64,000 nucleotides of DNA from CAVZMO01 sp963776195 (GCA_963776195.1 CAVZMO010000001.1:1-64000); one strand, 5' to 3'. Positions 28,188 to 36,950 are shown, counted from the first letter of the stretch. The notes: generated by a model from the sequence alone, not told the origin. Made by a program: numbers and translations.

Positions 28188-28226
28188 ACATGCCGTCTAA
28201 ATGTTGGGCATAAAGGAGGAACAATT

Positions 28227-28738
28227 ATGTCAATCATAAGTAAACTGAGTCAACTACTCGGACTTTCCAAAGTCCCCGCTGCGGCACAAAAGGCGATACG
28301 AGAGAATGATTTATCGCCTGCACCTCCAGCGAAACATTCTTCTGCTATACAGGAGAGCAAGAAGGAACAAGCTGAGCTGGCAATTCATCGGCAATGTCAA
28401 GGTACTTTGTATTTAAACAAAAAACCGTTGCACTTCTACGTTCAAATGGAGTCGAATGGCCAGAAGCAATATGCTTTTTCATGGCTAAGAACGGCTCTCG
28501 AAGCGAACTTGAAATCTTACCTGATGGCGCTACCTTATCTACAGTGAGCAAAGTGCGTTGTCAAACTACGCCAATATATCGTGACAAAGGAGGCGGCATC
28601 TGCGTTCTGTTCGAGGAATTGAACGAAGAAACCAAATTGAATGAGGGTTTGGAGTATCTCGGGATGATTGATCCCAAAAGGTACACTGCAGCACTTTGTG
28701 CACAGTTTGGGATAACTGGGAGGAATGCATACGTCTGA
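28227..28738 (+). CDS. hypothetical cassette protein, frame broken near 28390
   Basis: Starts at ATG 28227 after AAAGGAGG. The first part (SIISKLSQLLGLSKVPAAAQ) runs to about HRQ, where one missing base near 28390 shifts the frame to MSRYFVFKQKTVALLRSNG, continuing through WPEAICFFMAKNGSRSELE to the stop at 28738. About 170 residues when repaired, no signal peptide, no family recognised. It lies between attC-like sites A and B, as a single-gene cassette would. Confidence 0.5.
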
Positions 28739-28742
28739 GTTT

Positions 28743-28774
28743 TCCTAACAGAGTGTGGCGACACGACGTTATCT
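28743..28774 (+). repeat. short attC-like site B / cassette boundary
   Basis: TCCTAAC (28743-28749) and GTTATCT (28768-28774) flank GTGT-GGCG-ACAC. It is too short for a complete attC and may be an internally deleted one. The sequence from the R' box onward (GTTATCTGCTCAGTGTG) is complementary to CACACTGGCAGATAAC before site C, the signature of the two ends of one cassette. Confidence 0.5.
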
Positions 28775-28801
28775 GCTCAGTGTGTCCAGCGAAGGAGAAA
28801 C

Positions 28802-29389
28802 GTGAAAGGGTTTAAACAAAAAATATGGATATTGCAAGTTACACTACTTTTCATATTTTTATTTGGCTTTCAAGCATACGCTCAAATTGGAAATATGCAA
28901 ATTTCGGGAATGTATATAAATGACGGGAAAACAATTCTTATAGTTTCTGGTGGAACCTTGCTTACGCAAGCCTCGGGGCGTGAACTTCACTATGAGATTA
29001 GTAAAAATCCTTTTTCCATAAAGGGTGATTTCATCCATGGAGATCCAGAAAAACATTCATTGTCTACAAAGACGAAAGTGAAATTTCGTCAGACCAAAGA
29101 GATGGAGACCAAGGGCGAATTACTTATAGATACTACAGGTGAAGGTTATCTTTTAGAATTTGTGGCAGATATGGATATGAGAACTGGCAAAATGCATAAC
29201 ATGACAGGTTTGTTTGGACCTGATATTCCATGTAGTATTGGCAGATTGGGGAGAGGTTTAATTATTGAAAGTTCCGAAGATGACTCTTTGACTTTTAAAA
29301 TTGATCGGAAAATGGGTTATGTATATGTGAAAGGAACTGGTGTTTTGCGGTTGCCTGATGGTCGAAGCTTTGCTTTCCCGGTGCAATAA
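28802..29389 (+). CDS. hypothetical exported cassette protein
   Basis: A 195-residue protein from GTG 28802 (GAAGGAG upstream) with a signal peptide (LQVTLLFIFLFGFQAYAQ). The mature part is beta-rich (MQISGMYINDGKTILIVSGG, GELLIDTTGEGYLLEFVADM, YVYVKGTGVLRLPDGRSFAF). No family recognised. It is the gene of the cassette bounded by sites B and C. Confidence 0.55.
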   Translation: MKGFKQKIWILQVTLLFIFLFGFQAYAQIGNMQISGMYINDGKTILIVSGGTLLTQASGRELHYEISKNPFSIKGDFIHGDPEKHSLSTKTKVKFRQTKEMETKGELLIDTTGEGYLLEFVADMDMRTGKMHNMTGLFGPDIPCSIGRLGRGLIIESSEDDSLTFKIDRKMGYVYVKGTGVLRLPDGRSFAFPVQ

Positions 29390-29461
29390 TCATCTATGGA
29401 ATGGAGTCAAACCTAAAAAATACATTTTACGGAGAGGATGTGGAATAATGCCCACACTGGC

Positions 29462-29528
29462 AGATAACATGTCGGAAAAGACTAACGTGCAAACCTTTCG
29501 GGGCTTCTTTCCGCCAATAACGTTAAAT
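29462..29528 (+). repeat. attC recombination site C
   Basis: R'' AGATAAC (29462-29468), L'' GTCGGAAAAG (29471-29480), L' CTTTCCGCC (29507-29515), spacer AATAAC, R' GTTAAAT (29522-29528). R'' pairs with the start of its own cassette (GTTATCT at 28768). Size 67 bp, within the normal attC range. Confidence 0.72.
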
Positions 29529-29558
29529 GAAATTTCGGGCATGCGAAGGAGGACAATT

Positions 29559-30092
29559 ATGAAAATCAACAGTATAATTCGCAACATTGTAGTAGCGATT
29601 CTCATGTTTTTAGTCATCTCTGAAATATCTTTCGCAGGTGAAGAAAAGAAAAGTGAGAAGAAATTAGAAGAATTAGAATATGAGATGATTCCTGGCGACA
29701 GCATAATGTTTGATGATGCCATATTAATAACAAAGGGTTTTGATTACAATAAAGATCATATTTATAAGCAGATTATCGAGATAGTCGCGGTAGAAGATAA
29801 AAAGGTTTTCATTACAGCAGGAGGCCTGCCTCTTGCACCCCGATGCATACAATCAGAAGAAGCTAAAAAAAGAGAAGAAGAGAAAAAGCGCAAAGGTGGA
29901 CTTTATGCTGAGGCTTGGATTGACACAATCGGGACGACATGGTTTTTTAGTAAACCTAATATTATATTTCAGGTTGGTAATAACAGCTTCAGGTCTCGGT
30001 TCGCTGGAGCTACAATTGAATTTCGTGCGAACGGAGTAGTATTAAAGGGATTTGAGATAGAACCATCAAGATTGCAGAACAGGATAAATTAA
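29559..30092 (+). CDS. hypothetical exported cassette protein
   Basis: A 177-residue protein with a signal peptide (NIVVAILMFLVISEISFAGE) and a Lys/Glu-rich segment (SEEAKKREEEKKRKGG). The start ATG 29559 follows AAGGAGG five bases upstream; the longer frame from 29340 crosses the attC and is rejected. No family recognised. It fills the cassette between sites C and D. Confidence 0.6.
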   Translation: MKINSIIRNIVVAILMFLVISEISFAGEEKKSEKKLEELEYEMIPGDSIMFDDAILITKGFDYNKDHIYKQIIEIVAVEDKKVFITAGGLPLAPRCIQSEEAKKREEEKKRKGGLYAEAWIDTIGTTWFFSKPNIIFQVGNNSFRSRFAGATIEFRANGVVLKGFEIEPSRLQNRIN

Positions 30093-30159
30093 GCCATTGA
30101 AAGCAGTAAAAAATCAAGGAAAGCCGACGACTCTATTTTTTGAGAATGCCCGAAACTTC

Positions 30160-30292
30160 ATTTAACAGCGGGATTTGCGCCGCTCCAATATTCGTATGCG
30201 ACATTGGGGTCGCTCGATGTGCCTGTTTTGTTATGTTATTGCGATTAAGATTGACCTTAGCAGGCACACGACGCAAAGCCACAACGTTATAC
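30160..30292 (+). repeat. attC recombination site D
   Basis: R'' ATTTAAC (30160-30166), L'' GGATTTGCGCC (30171-30181), inner stem GTGCCTG / CAGGCAC, L' GACGCAAAGCC (30270-30280), spacer ACAAC, R' GTTATAC (30286-30292). Size 133 bp. The R'' flank ATGCCCGAAACTTCATTTAA is complementary, with one mismatch, to the start of the same cassette (TTAAATGAAATTTCGGGCAT at 29523), as expected for the two ends of one cassette. Confidence 0.78.
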
Positions 30293-30653
30293 AATCTTTC
30301 AATCGGTTTTCCTTAATCTTCAGGCTCGTTTGAATTCAATATTTACGAGTGTACTCCACTTAAGGGCTGCCGATTGTTACTATTTGGAGGAGAACTGGTG
30401 ACACTTTCCTGTCTCCTACAGGGTGAAGTTGGGTGTCTAATTCCTTCCCGTGTGGGAGCTATTTTCGGAAGGTTCAATGTCACTTATGTGCCAAGGTATA
30501 CAACCACTATTTAAAGAGAAAAATACAAAAAAGCATGCCGGGAAAGGGATAGACAAGGGTTCAGACGTGAAATCCTTTCCCGCAGCCTCTGGCTCATCCA
30601 CATGGCTATTCTACCCCTGAGAGAGAGATTCCCACGCATGGTATCATTGATGC
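30293..30653. other. intergenic stretch after the cassette array
   Basis: No convincing gene. A 39-codon frame from GTG near 30398 follows GGAGGA but has no recognisable product. Further on there is only short A-rich and G-rich sequence up to the DUF72 gene. Confidence 0.3.
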
Positions 30654-31556
30654 ATGATTCGCGTCGGCACATGTTCGTGGACAGAAAAGTCCTTAATACA
30701 AAGCGGAGAGTTCTATCCTAAAAACGTAAGAACCGCTGAGGCTCGTCTGCAGTTCTACTCCACCCGGTTCGACACTGTAGAGGTGGATTCCACCTATTAC
30801 GCGATTCCGACAAAGAGCACTGCATATTATTGGGCGCAGCGCGCGCCGGAGAACTTCGTTTTTCATATCAAGGTTTACGGCGCCCTGACCGGGCATGGTA
30901 TAGACCCGAAGACATTGCCCCCTGATATCCGTAACGAGCTCTCCGAAAAGGACAAGGCTCAGAAATATATATCGGTGAAAGAACAGTGCTTCTCCGAATT
31001 ATCGCTGACAAATTTCATGGAGGCCTTATATCCCCTTATGAGTGTCGGAAAACTTGGCGTGCTGGTGTTTCAGTTTCCACCGTGGCTAATCTATAAGCCT
31101 GATCACCTCGATACCATTCTAAAGTACAAGGGGATGATCGGCAGAAATCGTATGGCCGTGGAATTCCGTCACGGCAGCTGGTATGCATCGGACGTTCGAG
31201 AGAAAGTATTTCATTCGCTGAGGAAGAACCAAATCATCCATGTGGGTGCAGACGAACCGCAATTCGGAAACCAGGTGACAGTTCCATTTGTCCCGCAAAC
31301 AACGGCCGACATTGCTTACTACAGATTGCATGGTAGGAACAAGGAGAACTGGCAAAAAAGAGGCGTGGCGACATCGCTGAGATATGCATATCTGTATTCC
31401 GAAGAAGAGCTGAAAGAGTTTATTCCGCACGTTCAGATTTCATCGAAACTTGCAAAAGTGACATATGTGATGTTTAATAATTGTCATGGAGGGTTTGCGA
31501 CGCGCAATGCCGAGAGGATGAAAGAACTGATAAGGGGCGAAGAAAAAAGGGAATAG
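30654..31556 (+). CDS. DUF72 (YecE-like) protein
   Basis: A 300-residue TIM-barrel protein of the DUF72/YecE family: RVGTCSWTEKSLI near the N-terminus, FDTVEVDSTYYAIPTKSTAY, APENFVFHIKVYGALTGHG, VLVFQFPPWL, MAVEFRHGSWY and YYRLHGRN, then YVMFNNCHGGFATRNAERM. Biochemical function is not established. The last base of its stop codon starts the next gene (TAGTG). Confidence 0.9.
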   Translation: MIRVGTCSWTEKSLIQSGEFYPKNVRTAEARLQFYSTRFDTVEVDSTYYAIPTKSTAYYWAQRAPENFVFHIKVYGALTGHGIDPKTLPPDIRNELSEKDKAQKYISVKEQCFSELSLTNFMEALYPLMSVGKLGVLVFQFPPWLIYKPDHLDTILKYKGMIGRNRMAVEFRHGSWYASDVREKVFHSLRKNQIIHVGADEPQFGNQVTVPFVPQTTADIAYYRLHGRNKENWQKRGVATSLRYAYLYSEEELKEFIPHVQISSKLAKVTYVMFNNCHGGFATRNAERMKELIRGEEKRE

Positions 31557-32128
31557 TGAAGACATCCTTGATTTTCGGTGAGGAACTCAAAAAGCTTTTG
31601 AAGGCAAAAAGCATGAAATGCACAATGCTTGCTCAAGAAATGCATGTCAGCATTGCTTACGTAAGCCAGCTTGTAACCGGGCGCAGAAGACCGGGACGAG
31701 AGACGCTCCTGAAACTCTCTAAAGCACTTGATCTCCCCATAGATACCCTCATAACGCTTGAGTCCAATGAATATGTGCGAACCCAGGGTACAAGGAAAGT
31801 CCCCGTCTTAGAGGGGACAAAGATAAGCCAGTGGTTGGATGATCGAGATGCAAGTTCCCCCTTGCTTTTCGCCGACGGCTCTGAGTATGCAGTAACCTGC
31901 GATCTCCCCATGTCCGACAGCTTGAGGGAATTGCCCTTGTTCTTCTGCCTTTTTTCCCCATTACCACTCTCCTTGTGGTCTCCTGGAACTCAGGGGGCAG
32001 GGCTCAGGGTACGCCTTTTCGGGACCGGTTCCCTCTCCCCTGAGTACTCTCTAACTATACTGCTATTTCAAGGCGAATCTTCTCGTAATTCACTCTGGGG
32101 ATCGTCTTCTCGCGGCCGTTTGCTTTAG
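31556..32128 (+). CDS. XRE-family helix-turn-helix regulator, C-terminus probably lost
   Basis: GTG 31556 overlaps the DUF72 stop. Residues ~5-60 form a lambda-repressor-like HTH (LAQEMHVSIAYVSQLVTGRR, RETLLKLSKALDLPIDTLIT). The next part (RKVPVLEGTKISQWLDDRD, then FADGSEYAVTCDLPMSDS) resembles the beginning of an S24/LexA-type repressor tail. After about residue 122 the sequence becomes Leu/Ser/Pro-rich and unlike protein, and overlaps a convergent gene, so the repressor tail is probably lost to a frame shift or deletion. Confidence 0.65.
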   Translation: MKTSLIFGEELKKLLKAKSMKCTMLAQEMHVSIAYVSQLVTGRRRPGRETLLKLSKALDLPIDTLITLESNEYVRTQGTRKVPVLEGTKISQWLDDRDASSPLLFADGSEYAVTCDLPMSDSLRELPLFFCLFSPLPLSLWSPGTQGAGLRVRLFGTGSLSPEYSLTILLFQGESSRNSLWGSSSRGRLL

Positions 32129-32436
32129 CTTTCTCCAGTTCAATCAAACCGAGGTCTGAGAGATAGTGAACATCGTCGGACACATTCTTGAGGTTCTCTG
32201 TGAAGCATCTTCGCTAATTCGTAGATGGATGCCGGTTGCCGTTCCCGAACCACCTTGATGATCCGCACACGCTCCTCGGTGATCGCCTTTCTCATTGTCT
32301 CAAGAGTGTCAAAATAAATGCCCGGCCTCTTCTTGGATACCCTTTCGCCCCGTTCAAGCCGCTCCATTACGTCCCCTGCTTCACTGAGTATTCCCTTTAC
32401 GCTCTTAATCCCTATAGTAACGTTCTTAACCTTCAT
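32055..32436 (-). CDS. COG4190/HVO_A0114-like winged-helix regulator, frame broken near 32200
   Basis: Small transcriptional regulator: KVKNVTIGIKSVKGILSEAG, then GIYFDTLETMRKAITEERVR and IIKVVRERQPASIYELAKML. The first frame goes out of register after HRE; the alternative frame gives NLKNVSDDVHYLSDLGLIEL and KTIPRVNYEKIRLEI to the stop at 32055, completing the winged helix. About 127 residues when repaired. It overlaps the start region of the ORF6N gene end and is convergent with the XRE gene. A toxin-antitoxin-like role is seen for relatives but not shown here. Confidence 0.7.
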
Positions 32437-32989
32437 TGTCTTTGAGCCTCCTTATGTCCTCTTTTTCATGAGTTATCGATCTGCGCAGAAATCCGATCCT
32501 TTTCCTCGGCTTCTTTTCAGGGTCCAGGAGCTGCTTTATCGCGTCAAAGACTATCTTAAACTGCTGATCATATTTCTTTTCCATTATCTCGATCTTCCGC
32601 TGCAGGTCCTTATGCGTCAGAAGCATCTCTCTAAGCCGCGTAAAAGTTCTCATGATCTGGATATTAACGTCAATAGCCCTCTTGCTATTCAGAACGCTTG
32701 AAAGCATGGCGACGCCGTTTTCTGTGAAGGCGTAGGGTAGTTTACGGACACCGCCCCAACTTGATGTTCCAAAATGGAATATCAAGGTTTTAAATTCCTC
32801 TTTGGTGAGCTGAAACATGAAGTCATCAGGGAACCGATCAAGATTTCTTCCTACTGCTTTATTGAGATTACCGGTTGTGACCGCATACAACATAGCGAGG
32901 TCCTTATCGAGCATTACTTTTTTACCCCGGATAAGAAGGATCTTATTCTCGATCACTTCTTGAGGAATGATCTCAGAGCGGCTTTCCAT
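32426..32989 (-). CDS. ORF6N-domain (KilA-N-like) DNA-binding protein
   Basis: A 187-residue protein: the N-terminal ORF6N domain (NKILLIRGKKVMLDKDLAML, VGRNLDRFPDDFMFQLTKEE, LPYAFTENGVAMLSSVL) and a C-terminal coiled-coil (LTHKDLQRKIEIMEKKYDQQ). ORF6N domains are phage or mobile-element DNA-binding modules. It is the gene closest to the tRNA end of the proposed element, where an integrase would normally be expected. Confidence 0.88.
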   Translation of the reverse strand: MESRSEIIPQEVIENKILLIRGKKVMLDKDLAMLYAVTTGNLNKAVGRNLDRFPDDFMFQLTKEEFKTLIFHFGTSSWGGVRKLPYAFTENGVAMLSSVLNSKRAIDVNIQIMRTFTRLREMLLTHKDLQRKIEIMEKKYDQQFKIVFDAIKQLLDPEKKPRKRIGFLRRSITHEKEDIRRLKDNEG

Positions 32990-33145
32990 ATACTTTCCCT
33001 TCCTTTCTTTCTGTCAAAAAGGATATAAACAATTCACAACATTAGTCAAGATCTCGCTTTCCATGGGGTCTGCCGGTTTGTGGACTGTTTGTAGCCCATT
33101 TTATGATCTCTCCGCGCAGATAGGTGATTGAAATCGAGAAAAGCT

Positions 33146-33221
33146 TGGTGGACGGTAAGGGATTCGAACCCTCGACCCCCACGTTGCGAACGTGGTGCTC
33201 TCCCAGCTGAGCTAACCGCCC
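33146..33221 (-). tRNA. tRNA-Ala (anticodon CGC)
   Basis: A 76-nt tRNA with encoded CCA. Acceptor stem GGGCGGT/ACCGTCC includes the G3:U70 pair that identifies alanine tRNA. Anticodon stem CCACG/CGTGG with loop TTCGCAA gives anticodon CGC (codon GCG). D arm GCTC/GAGC and T arm GAGGG-TTCGAAT-CCCTT are intact. Its 3' end is the proposed integration site of the 9.7-kb element to its left. Confidence 0.96.
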
Positions 33222-33349
33222 ATGATGTCCGACTTCAATATTATAAAGCCGTATTATATAGGATCACAAGTGGTTTTGATCATTTTTTGCCGGGCCATCA
33301 CCAATAAAATTTGTCAGCATCTCTATTTCCTTCACTTCTTTCAATTTTA

Positions 33350-33380
33350 TTGACATTTTAGCAGGCATTAAGATTATAAT
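33350..33380 (+). promoter_or_regulatory. sigma-70-type promoter for hdrA-mvh
   Basis: A perfect TTGACA (33350-33355) and a perfect TATAAT (33375-33380) are separated by 19 bp, slightly longer than optimal, about 75 bp before the hdrA start. No operator is evident nearby. Confidence 0.5.
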
Positions 33381-33454
33381 TATTTCAAATGCTTTCATAA
33401 GGCTAAGGGGTTGAAAATATGTGGTCACCGGATCAGCAAGAATGAACGGGACTT

Positions 33455-35482
33455 ATGCAGATTAGAGTCGGTGTCTATATCTGTAGCTGCGGAACGAACA
33501 TCTCGGAAAATTTGGACATCGATGAACTCGCCCGATTTTCTTCCAGCCTCGATACCGTTGCATATGTGAAAGTCCACAACCTTCTCTGTTCTGAAGAAGG
33601 AAAGAATTTCTTAGCCGAAGATATCATCAAAGAGAAACCGGACAGGGTGGTCATCGCAGCCTGTACTCCCAAGGAACACGAAAAGACCTTCAGAAATGTC
33701 CTTCAGCAAGCCGGATTAAACCCGTATCTATTCCAGATGGTGAATGTGAGGGAGCAGGTCGCCTGGGCGACTTCCGATAAAACCGCCGCAACAGAGAAAG
33801 CCAAATCTTCGATAAGGGCTGCCGTCAAACGGGTAGCCTTGCATGAACCTCTGGAGAAAAAGGAGATAGATTGCAATACGGATGTGCTCGTTCTGGGCGC
33901 CGGTCCTGCAGGTATGGAGGCCGCTCTTATGCTCGCAAAAGCCGGCAGAAAGGTTTATCTGGTGGAAAAAAATTCTTTCATCGGCGGGCGGGTCGCAAGG
34001 TATGAAGAGGTCTTCCCTAAGATGGAATGTGCCTCCTGCATGCTGGAACCCAAGATGGACGAGGTCCTGCATGACGAGAATATCGAATTATTGACATGCA
34101 GTGAAATCCAGGAAGTTTTAGGATTTCTTGGAAATTTCGTCGTGAAGATAAAGAAGAACGCCAATTTTGTTGATAGAAATAAGTGTCTCGGTTGCGGGGC
34201 TTGCTATGAGCAATGCCCGGTTCAAGTAAAGAATGAATTTGACTATAACCTGAGCGAACGTAAAGCGATATACGTGCCTTACGCCGGTGCATTGCCGAAT
34301 GTACCGGTGATCGATAAGAAATGTTGTCGTCGGTTTGGAGGACGGTCGGAGATATACGAAGAAGCCTTAGAGGCCGGTCTGATAACAAGGGAAGAGTTTG
34401 AGCAGTTTAATAGTCCGGAGTGCGAGATCTGTAAAGAGGCCTGTCTCTTCGATGCAATTAATTATGAGGACAAAGATGAAATCCTTGAAAGGAACGTGGG
34501 AGGGATCATTGTCGCCACGGGCTTTGACCTTTTTGATCCATTGATACTGCCTCAATACGGATACGGTAAGATTCCGGAGGTATATACCGGGTTAGAATTT
34601 GAGAGAATACTTGCTCAAACAGGCCCTACCGGCGGGAAACTCTTCATGAAGAACTCAAAGGAACCCGAATCCGTAGCGATAATCCACTGTGTGGGCAGCA
34701 GGGACAAGAATTTTAAAGAATACTGTTCCGGGGTTTGCTGCCTCTACGCCCTGAAATTTGCTCACCTGATAAGAAAACATTCTCCAAAAATTAAGGTTCA
34801 TGATATATATGCAGACTGGTGTGTTCCTGGTAAAGACAATCAGGCATTCTTAGACTCTATTAGAGACTGGGACAATATCAGGTTTATCCATACATCGCTT
34901 CCGATGGATGTTGCGGTAAAACAGAGAGGTGATACCATCGACCTTACCTGCAACGACTTAACCGGAAAAAGGAATGAGATTTCCGCCGACATGGTGGTGC
35001 TTTGTCCTGCAATGGTCCCTTCGAAAGGGAACGAAAGATTGTCAGAGCTGCTTTTGATTACACGGGACAAGGACGGGTTTTTTACCGAGGGACATACAAA
35101 ACTCGCTCCGGTGTCGACAAATATGGAAGGGATATATATCGCCGGTTGTTCTCAGGGGCCGAAAGACATTCAAAACTCAGTCGCCCAGGGGTCTGCAGCA
35201 GCGGGGCAGGTACTTTCAGTCCTTGTGCCCGGCAGGAAATTGGAGTTGGATGTAATGACTGCCGAAATCGATGAGAACGCCTGTGCTGAGTGCATGGTTT
35301 GTATAAACCTTTGCCCATACAAAGCAATCGTTCTTGACAGGGAGAAGAAGATCGCCGTAGTGAATACGGTTCTCTGCAAAGGGTGCGGGACCTGTGTTGC
35401 CGCTTGCCCGAGCGGTTCTGCAAGGAGCAGGCATTTTACGAAGGAGCAGATATACGCCGAGATAGAGGGGGCCCTGAAATAA
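33455..35482 (+). CDS. hdrA: heterodisulfide reductase subunit A-like iron-sulfur flavoprotein
   Basis: A 675-residue HdrA: N-terminal Cys motif CSCGTN, an FAD site VLVLGAGPAGMEAALMLAKA (from about residue 144), an internal [4Fe-4S] motif CLGCGACYEQCP, and two C-terminal ferredoxin motifs (CAECMVCINLCP and CKGCGTCVAACPSG). HdrA is the FAD subunit that splits electron pairs between a high- and a low-potential acceptor. Here it is followed by mvhD and a hydrogenase, so H2 is the likely electron donor. HdrB and HdrC are not in the window; the disulfide-reducing partner is encoded elsewhere or replaced. The end overlaps the mvhD frame. Confidence 0.93.
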   Translation: MQIRVGVYICSCGTNISENLDIDELARFSSSLDTVAYVKVHNLLCSEEGKNFLAEDIIKEKPDRVVIAACTPKEHEKTFRNVLQQAGLNPYLFQMVNVREQVAWATSDKTAATEKAKSSIRAAVKRVALHEPLEKKEIDCNTDVLVLGAGPAGMEAALMLAKAGRKVYLVEKNSFIGGRVARYEEVFPKMECASCMLEPKMDEVLHDENIELLTCSEIQEVLGFLGNFVVKIKKNANFVDRNKCLGCGACYEQCPVQVKNEFDYNLSERKAIYVPYAGALPNVPVIDKKCCRRFGGRSEIYEEALEAGLITREEFEQFNSPECEICKEACLFDAINYEDKDEILERNVGGIIVATGFDLFDPLILPQYGYGKIPEVYTGLEFERILAQTGPTGGKLFMKNSKEPESVAIIHCVGSRDKNFKEYCSGVCCLYALKFAHLIRKHSPKIKVHDIYADWCVPGKDNQAFLDSIRDWDNIRFIHTSLPMDVAVKQRGDTIDLTCNDLTGKRNEISADMVVLCPAMVPSKGNERLSELLLITRDKDGFFTEGHTKLAPVSTNMEGIYIAGCSQGPKDIQNSVAQGSAAAGQVLSVLVPGRKLELDVMTAEIDENACAECMVCINLCPYKAIVLDREKKIAVVNTVLCKGCGTCVAACPSGSARSRHFTKEQIYAEIEGALK

Positions 35483-35946
35483 AAGAGTTTGAACCTAAGA
35501 TAATAGGGTTTCTATGTAACTGGTGTTCCTATGCCGGTGCGGATGCAGCCGGCAGTGCCCGAAAGACTTATCCCCCCAATGTGAGGGTCATTCGGGTGAT
35601 GTGCACCGGCAGGATCGATCCGCAATTTGTCCTTAAGGCATTTCAGTCCGGTGCCGACGGGGTACTGATACTCGGCTGTCATCCGGGTGATTGTCATTAC
35701 AAGGAAGGTAATTATAAGGCTCTGCGCAGGTTTCATCTCCTGCGGAGGATGTTGGGCCAGTTCGGGATCGAGGAAGGAAGATTCCGTTTGGATTGGGTTT
35801 CGGCGAGCGAGGCCGATAAATTTGTTGAAACAATTTACGATATGGTCAAAACCGTTAAAGCCCTGGGCCCTTTGAACATAACCCCCCCTCACCCCGCTTT
35901 AGTAAAGGGCGGAAGGGGAGATTTTCAGGAGATGAAAATTGGCTAA
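35383..35946 (+). CDS. mvhD: MvhD-like electron-transfer subunit
   Basis: Family homology begins near 35480 (EFEPKIIGFLCNWCSYAGAD) and includes VIRVMCTGRIDPQFVLKAFQ, GADGVLILGCHPGDCHYKEG and the C-terminal helix. It carries the [2Fe-2S] centre that links hydrogenase to HdrA. The frame is open from 35383, but no ATG, GTG or TTG lies between TTG 35404 and the homologous start, where ATA occurs; the true start or a sequence error is unresolved. The last ~20 codons (ITPPHPALVKGGRGDF) are derived from a C/G-rich palindromic repeat at about 35882-35922 and extend the protein past the family's end. Confidence 0.85.
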   Translation: MRDLCCRLPERFCKEQAFYEGADIRRDRGGPEIKEFEPKIIGFLCNWCSYAGADAAGSARKTYPPNVRVIRVMCTGRIDPQFVLKAFQSGADGVLILGCHPGDCHYKEGNYKALRRFHLLRRMLGQFGIEEGRFRLDWVSASEADKFVETIYDMVKTVKALGPLNITPPHPALVKGGRGDFQEMKIG

Positions 35947-36913
35947 ACCCAAGGTTGCCTTTTATTGGTGCGCTTCCTGCGGCGGGTGTGAAGAGGCGGT
36001 CGTTGATCTCGCTGAAAACATTTTAAAGGTAGTAGATGCCGTAGAATTTGTCTTATGGCCTGTGGCAATGGATTTTAAGATAAAAGATGTCGAAGCGCTT
36101 CAGGACGGAGAAATAGCTGTCAGTTTCATAAATGGCGGGATCAGGACCGGGGAGCAGGAGCATGTCGCGAAACTCCTCAGGAGGAAATCGGGTCTTGTCA
36201 TAGCCTTCGGCGCCTGTGCGCATCTTGGTGGCGTCCCCGGACTCGCGAATTTCTACAACCGGGATAAAATATTCGAGTATGTATATCACAAGTCGCCTTC
36301 TGTCGTGAATCCTGAAAAGATTACTCCGCAGGAAAGAACAATTGTCGAAGAGGGTGAATTAACGCTGCCGAAATTCTATGATACCGTCTATCCCTTAGAT
36401 CGGGTTGTTGATGTCGATTACTACCTTCCGGGCTGTGCACCGCCGCCTGACCTCATTATGAAGGCCGTCGAAGCTATACTTTCGGGAAATCTCCCGGCTA
36501 AGAAAACCGTCCTTGCGCCTGACAAATCCTTGTGTGATACCTGCAAAAGAAAGGGCACAAAACCTGAGAGATCGGTAATAAAAGAGATCAAAAGAGTTCA
36601 CGAGGTGCTGCTCGATCCGGAGAGATGCTTTTTAGACCAGGGCGTCATCTGTCTCGGTCCGGCCACCAGGGATGGTTGTGGCGAGAGGTGTATTAATGCT
36701 AATATGCCCTGCCGCGGATGCTTTGGTCCAACGAGCAGAGTTGAAGACCAGGGCGCCAAGTTTCTTTCGGCCTTGGCATCCATCATAGATGCGAATGATG
36801 AGGATGAGATAAAAAAGGTGACCGATTCGATCGTAGACCCGGCCGGTGTTTTTTATTTTTATTCATTGGCGGCGTCTATGTTGGGAAGGAAAATAGACCC
36901 CGATGTTGCATAA
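35939..36913 (+). CDS. mvhG: NiFe hydrogenase small subunit (MvhG-like)
   Basis: A 324-residue small subunit: CASCGGCEEAV near the N-terminus, AFGACAHLGGVPGLANF, YYLPGCAPPPDLI and, near the C-terminus, CLGPATRDGCGERC and MPCRGCFGP. These Cys residues bind the [4Fe-4S] clusters. There is no twin-arginine leader, so the enzyme is cytoplasmic, as in the F420-non-reducing hydrogenase (group 3c). The start is TTG 35939, overlapping the mvhD stop, with AGGAGA upstream. Confidence 0.92.
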   Translation: MAKPKVAFYWCASCGGCEEAVVDLAENILKVVDAVEFVLWPVAMDFKIKDVEALQDGEIAVSFINGGIRTGEQEHVAKLLRRKSGLVIAFGACAHLGGVPGLANFYNRDKIFEYVYHKSPSVVNPEKITPQERTIVEEGELTLPKFYDTVYPLDRVVDVDYYLPGCAPPPDLIMKAVEAILSGNLPAKKTVLAPDKSLCDTCKRKGTKPERSVIKEIKRVHEVLLDPERCFLDQGVICLGPATRDGCGERCINANMPCRGCFGPTSRVEDQGAKFLSALASIIDANDEDEIKKVTDSIVDPAGVFYFYSLAASMLGRKIDPDVA

Positions 36914-36950
36914 GGATGGGGCATTGGGATGTTAAGGCAAAAAACCTAAA

